Source: Herbaspirillum sp. meg3
Lineage (GTDB): Bacteria; Pseudomonadota; Gammaproteobacteria; Burkholderiales; Burkholderiaceae_D
Length of the DNA: 64,000 nt
Assembly: GCF_002257565.1 (NCBI RefSeq)
Contig: NZ_CP022736.1
Coordinates: 3,906,001 to 3,970,000, forward strand
Direction: 5' to 3'
Shown: piece after piece, positions 60,198-64,000 of the stretch
Numbering within the stretch: position 1 is the stretch's first letter
Layout: the number at the start of each line of letters is the position of its first letter
The notes under the pieces: model-generated
Told to the model about the DNA's origin: nothing
What the model saw: only the letters and a program-made list of their open reading frames with translations
Database searches by the model: none
Program-made: the position numbers and the translations under genes

Positions 60198-61961
60198 CTA
60201 GTGCGAATCCTCGGGCTTTTCGTCCAGCGTCTCGAACAGGGCAATCTGTAGTCGGGAATGCAACTTGACCAGCTTGCTCCACAACAACCACAGCAACCCC
60301 GCAGCCCCTAGCAGCACGAAGACCAGCAGGTTGAGCGGCGGCAAGATGCTGGCGCTCAGGACAAAGATCAGCAACATGATACCGACAATCGACATGACCG
60401 GTATCACTTCGGCAATCACGCGCCGTGCGCCCGTTGTGTACGAGCCGGCGAATTCCGGCTTGACGCCAACCTCGGCCAGCAGCATCGCCAGCGCCTGCAG
60501 TTTGCGGTAAGTTGCGATCAGGAAAGGCAGCGATAATACCAGAGCACCGCCCCAGATCACGGCTTTGTGGATTTGCCGGTCACTGATCCAGGCCGACAGC
60601 CAGCGGCTGATGCCGTCCACGAAAAACGCGCCGGCCAGGAAAATTGCTACCACCAGCGCGATGTTCACCAGCACCTGCAACAAGATGCGCCGGATGATTT
60701 TGCTGATCTCTGCCCGCTCCCCTTGCGGCTGCAGGCTTTCCAGCCAGCCGGAATACATGCCGAGGATACCGGAGATTTTTTTCGGCACCAATGAGACTGC
60801 TTTGCTCGACAAGGGATCCGCTGCCTTGATCAGATAAGGCGTCAGCAGCGCGGTCACTGCCGATACCGCCACCACGATCGGATAGAGGAAATCGCTGGTC
60901 ACCTTCAGGCTCACGCCGAGCGCGGCGATGATGAAAGAGAACTCGCCGATCTGCGCCAGCCCCATACCCACGCGCATTGGCGTGCGGCCGCCATGGCCGG
61001 CCAGGAAGGTACCGATGCCGCAGCTGAACAGTTTGCCGAACACCACTGCCAGCGTGATCACGAGAATCGGCAACCAGTATTGCGCCAGCACGTTTGGATC
61101 AAACAACAAGCCGATGGCAACGAAGAAGATAGCGCTGAACATGTCACGGATCGATTCGATCAACCGTTCAATGCGATGGATCTGGCGCGACTCGGCCATG
61201 ACCGCACCGACCAGGAAGGCACCCAGCGCAACGCTGTATTGCAGCTTCATCACCAGCAGGCAGAAGCCGAACAGGATGCCCAGCACGGTGACCAGCAACA
61301 TCTCATTGCTCTTGAAGCGCGCGACATAATTGAGCAGGCGCGGTACAACGAGGATGCCGACCACCAGCGACACGATCATGAACAGCAGCAGCTTGCCGAC
61401 GGTGTTGACCACTTCGCCGGAGTCGACCGAGCCGCTGGTAGCGATACCGGACAACAAGGCAATCATGCCGATGGCAAGGATATCTTCGACGATCAGGATA
61501 CCGAAGATGATCTGGGCAAACTTCTCGTTCTTCATCCCCAGCTCATTGAGCGCCTTGACGATGATCGTAGTGGACGATACGGCCAGCATGGCGCCGAGGA
61601 AGACCGCGTCCATGGTCTTCCAGCCAAAATAGATGCCGATCTCGTATCCGATCCAGATCATCAGCATGATCTCGGCGACGGCTGCGACGACCGCTGTCGC
61701 GCCAACTTTGGCGAGCTTCTTGAGACTGAACTCCAGCCCCAGCGAAAACAGCAGAAAGATCACACCCAGCTCGGACAAGATGTGGACGGTCTTGTCGTCC
61801 TGGATCAGATTGAATGGCGGCGTGTGCGGGCCGATGATGACACCGGCCACGATATAGCCGAGCACCACCGGTTGCTTGAAGCGGTTGAACACGACGGTGA
61901 CGACGCCGGCGATCAGCATGATCACGGCAAGGTCTTGGATAAACAGTTCAACAGCATGCAT
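60198..61961 (-). CDS. Kef-type CPA2 monovalent cation/proton antiporter
   Basis: 587-residue inner-membrane transporter. The first about 390 residues hold the antiporter domain with many hydrophobic helices (FIQDLAVIMLIAGVVTVVF; VILGIIFGFCLLVMKLQ-type segments) and the CPA2 landmark YIVAGVIIGPHTPP. The C-terminal region contains further helices and a charged tail, but I see no RCK/TrkA-N nucleotide-binding domain, so it differs from KefB/KefC proper and is not expected to be glutathione-gated. It probably mediates K+ or Na+/H+ exchange. It is upstream of rpiA on the same strand. Confidence 0.88.
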   Translation of the reverse strand: MHAVELFIQDLAVIMLIAGVVTVVFNRFKQPVVLGYIVAGVIIGPHTPPFNLIQDDKTVHILSELGVIFLLFSLGLEFSLKKLAKVGATAVVAAVAEIMLMIWIGYEIGIYFGWKTMDAVFLGAMLAVSSTTIIVKALNELGMKNEKFAQIIFGILIVEDILAIGMIALLSGIATSGSVDSGEVVNTVGKLLLFMIVSLVVGILVVPRLLNYVARFKSNEMLLVTVLGILFGFCLLVMKLQYSVALGAFLVGAVMAESRQIHRIERLIESIRDMFSAIFFVAIGLLFDPNVLAQYWLPILVITLAVVFGKLFSCGIGTFLAGHGGRTPMRVGMGLAQIGEFSFIIAALGVSLKVTSDFLYPIVVAVSAVTALLTPYLIKAADPLSSKAVSLVPKKISGILGMYSGWLESLQPQGERAEISKIIRRILLQVLVNIALVVAIFLAGAFFVDGISRWLSAWISDRQIHKAVIWGGALVLSLPFLIATYRKLQALAMLLAEVGVKPEFAGSYTTGARRVIAEVIPVMSIVGIMLLIFVLSASILPPLNLLVFVLLGAAGLLWLLWSKLVKLHSRLQIALFETLDEKPEDSH

Positions 61962-62516
61962 GCGTTGTATTCCCCTTTAAGGCAGGCCGACTGGCGGCGT
62001 TGTTGACGATGTATGACTGGCTTGCGGCAATGACCGGACCAGTTTTCGGATTGGACGCTCGATGTTTGCCCTCTCTGCGGCAATACGTCGATACGTGGAA
62101 TGGATGAGCCCTCTTGCCGGGCCAACCAATTGATTGACTGGTTGCCCCGATTGAGTTTGCTTCGTTGGTTAGCCGACGGTGGCGATGTTTTGGCCGGTGT
62201 CAGCTTGTTTCTGCGGGTTCGGCTTAGTCAGAACATCTTCAGCGTGCTGAAAGATTAGCTGCAGCCGATAGGCTACGACGATTGGATTTGGTGCATCGTC
62301 TGCGTTGCTGCACCGTATCGTCGCTGGCAGGCGCAAAGTTAGCACAGACGACATGGCGTCTGCAAATTTTATCTCGATGCGGACGCCTGAAAAATAGGCG
62401 GAGATACGCGGAGATAGGCAGAGCCGGCAAGGGAAAGAGCAATTCGGATGATTGGATCCGATTCGCATGCGAAAGCAGGCACAGAAAGTGCTAATAAGCC
62501 TTCTTGTTGCTTTGCC
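61962..62516. other. Gap between the Kef antiporter and lrp-like genes
   Basis: About 555 bp with no credible gene; short ORFs on both strands lack family features. A perfect 12-bp palindrome TTCGCATGCGAA (62462-62473) lies close to the 3' end of the Lrp gene and may be part of its terminator region. Nothing else stands out. Confidence 0.45.
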
Positions 62517-63026
62517 CTACTCCGGCACACGCACCTGAATTTCAGCAGCCTTTTCGTCGAACGTGATCCGTGTGGCGAATTTGGCGCGCTTCATCGGAAA
62601 ACGCGATTGGAAGTGGCGAACGTTGCCGGAGCCGGAAATGACACGACGCACAAACTGATAGTACGCATCCATATCGATCACATGCACCGCCAGAAAATAG
62701 TCATATTCGCCCGACACGAAATAGCACTGCATCACCTCGGCCTCTTTGGCCATGCGCTGCTCGAACTCCTGCATGTGCTCGTCGGATTGATTGTTGAGCG
62801 AGATTTCAAGGAAGGCCAGCATGCCGTAGCCAAGCGCAAAGGGGTCGACCATCGCCACTTCGGCGTTGATGATGCCGGCTTCGCGCAGCTCGCGAATGCG
62901 GCGCAGGCAGGTCGGTTGCGAGATGTGCAATTTCTCCGCCAGGATACGGGTCGGAATCTGATTGTCTTTCTGCAGCAAGTTCAGGAGCTTGCGGTCGACC
63001 TTATCGAGCGTATGGTATTTGGGCAT
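62517..63026 (-). CDS. Lrp/AsnC family transcriptional regulator
   Basis: 169 residues. The N-terminal helix-turn-helix is LDKVDRKLLNLLQKDNQIPTRILAEKLHISQPTCLRRIRELREAGII, followed by the RAM effector domain with GYGMLAFLEISLNN and the SGEYDYFLAVHVIDM block. It is divergent from the livK-like gene across about 320 bp, so amino acid-responsive control of that gene is plausible. It could also be a local regulator of a neighbouring catabolic gene outside the window. Effector not known. Confidence 0.94.
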   Translation of the reverse strand: MPKYHTLDKVDRKLLNLLQKDNQIPTRILAEKLHISQPTCLRRIRELREAGIINAEVAMVDPFALGYGMLAFLEISLNNQSDEHMQEFEQRMAKEAEVMQCYFVSGEYDYFLAVHVIDMDAYYQFVRRVISGSGNVRHFQSRFPMKRAKFATRITFDEKAAEIQVRVPE

Positions 63027-63345
63027 AAAAACGAAAGTTCAATTTTTTTCAGTCAGGCACTCAAAAAGCCTTTGCAAGCCGTTTCTTATGTTGTACCGTC
63101 TGCATTATTCGGAAACCGACGTTGAATAGTACAGTGTGTTTTATAGTCTGTGAAATAGAGCTGAATACAGGTCTATAAAGCGTTGTCCATACGACGTCTC
63201 TGAATAAGCAAAAATGGGCTGTTGCAAAATCGGGAGACCGGTCGCTTCGGAGGAGAACCCAAAAGATGCGCATCGGCTCGACTTTCACCAGTCGCAAATC
63301 AGTGTCATAGCAAGCGTAGTCTATTTCAATCTACAGAGGGAATTT
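63027..63345. other. Divergent gap between lrp-like and livK-like genes
   Basis: About 320 bp likely holding both promoters. An AGAGGG ribosome-binding site precedes the livK ATG. I see no clear inverted repeat or -10/-35 pair that I would defend. Confidence 0.4.
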
Positions 63346-64000
63346 ATGAAACTCAAGAGCACAATTATTACTGGCGCAATCGCATTGGCTTTCGCTGGCT
63401 CAGCTTATTCGCAAGAAGTCATCAAGATCGCTCACGTCGGCCCTCTCTCCGGTCCTAACGCTCACATGGGCAAGGACAATGAAAATGGCGCCCGTATGGC
63501 GATCGACGAACTGAACGCCAAGGGTTTCACCATCGGCGGCAAAAAAGTCAAATTCGAACTGGTTGGTGAAGACGACGCGTCCGATCCGAAGCAAGCAACT
63601 GCCGTCGCGACCAAGCTGGTCGACCAGAAAGTTGCTGCCGTTATCGGTCACTTGAATTCCGGCACCACCATCCCTGCTTCCAAGATTTATAACGATGCAG
63701 GCATTCCACAAGTGTCGCCATCGGCGACCAATCCTAAGTACACACAACAAGGCTTCAAGACAGCATTCCGCGTTGTCGCCAACGATGCTCAACTGGGCGC
63801 CGTGCTGGGTAAATACGCTGTGACCGCACTGAAGACCAAGAACGTCGCGGTGATCGATGACCGTACTGCATACGGCCAGGGCGTTGCTGAAGAATTCGCC
63901 AAGGGCGCACAAGGTGCGGGTGCAACGATCGTCGGTAAGCAATTCACCAACGACAAGGCAACCGACTTCAACGCGATCCTGACTTCGATCAAGGCCAAGA
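63346..64000 (+). CDS. livK: Branched-chain amino acid ABC transporter substrate-binding protein (partial, runs off the right edge)
   Basis: The first 218 residues of a LivJ/LivK-type periplasmic binding protein. A Sec signal peptide ends near AYSQE. The mature start VIKIAHVGPLSGPNAHMGKDNENGA and the ligand-site blocks AAVIGHLNSGTTIPASKIYNDAGIPQVSPSATNP and FRVVANDAQLG are typical. The ATG at 63346 has an AGAGGG ribosome-binding site. The remaining about 150 residues and presumably the livHMGF genes lie beyond the window. Compared with the first, Tat-type Liv binding protein at 19.3 kb, this one is closer to the canonical amino acid binders. Confidence 0.93.
   Translation, partial: MKLKSTIITGAIALAFAGSAYSQEVIKIAHVGPLSGPNAHMGKDNENGARMAIDELNAKGFTIGGKKVKFELVGEDDASDPKQATAVATKLVDQKVAAVIGHLNSGTTIPASKIYNDAGIPQVSPSATNPKYTQQGFKTAFRVVANDAQLGAVLGKYAVTALKTKNVAVIDDRTAYGQGVAEEFAKGAQGAGATIVGKQFTNDKATDFNAILTSIKAK

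Noticed and set aside
62169..62494. Short ORFs on both strands between the Kef antiporter and lrp genes
   Set aside because: No ribosome-binding site, recognisable domain or hydrophobic pattern. They overlap each other in opposite orientation.

Overview
The window reads as chromosomal DNA of a free-living or plant/soil-associated betaproteobacterium, most likely a Burkholderiales member of the Oxalobacteraceae (Herbaspirillum/Collimonas-like). This is inferred from the high-GC coding style and the gene repertoire: a homodimeric-type aceE, gshA of the proteobacterial type, opgGH, holC, hrpA, thyA and folA. No species marker (rRNA) is present. I saw no rRNA or tRNA gene, CRISPR array, complete insertion sequence or prophage. 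Both edges cut genes: aceE at the left and a livK-like gene at the right.

Layout. 1-9.9 kb is mostly core metabolism: aceE, an amino-acid ABC importer lacking its ATPase, gshA, folD, prlC and holC with a Pro/Gln-rich partner. 10-17.5 kb holds dadA, an LpxO-like lipid A hydroxylase, a diguanylate cyclase with an I-site, a periplasmic asparaginase, a DedA protein and a beta-lactamase-fold hydrolase. 17.7-27.3 kb is a catabolic island: two small membrane ORFs, a GntR/FCD regulator, a Liv-type transporter whose second permease and both ATPases form one 844-residue polypeptide, an SDR, a CRYL1-like 3-hydroxyacid dehydrogenase and a beta-keto acid cleavage enzyme (BKACE). Read together these suggest uptake of a beta-hydroxy acid, oxidation to the beta-keto acid and cleavage with acetyl-CoA. 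27.7-31.7 kb is a three-subunit membrane dehydrogenase of the gluconate 2-dehydrogenase type.

31.9-41 kb contains thyA and folA on the + strand, separated by a minus-strand operon opgG-opgH-(MacA-like adaptor)-(NodT-like outer-membrane factor). The genes in that operon overlap or nearly abut, and no MacB ATPase/permease is present. This is the most unusual gene arrangement in the window, because it places osmoregulated periplasmic glucan synthesis and a trans-envelope conduit on one apparent transcript. 41-46.7 kb carries a large fold-type I basic amino acid decarboxylase, a pair of half-size CHR (chromate-family) transporters with a divergent LysR gene, and a small outer-membrane barrel. 47-51.7 kb holds dcd and hrpA. 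51.9-54.5 kb is a TonB-dependent receptor with a strong Fur-box match and a HemP-like micro-ORF upstream. 54.6-64 kb holds argA, yggX, an M16 peptidase, rpiA, a Kef-type antiporter, an Lrp/AsnC regulator and a livK-like gene.

Intergenic structure is rich. A REP-like palindromic repeat occurs in three gaps. A separate structured element near 26.06-26.25 kb shares its distal arm with a 62-bp double hairpin at 31.8 kb. Several inverted repeats sit where operators would be expected: ahead of dadA, the cyclase, the BKACE-island transporter, the dehydrogenase and the chr/lysR divergent genes. Bidirectional terminators separate most convergent gene pairs.
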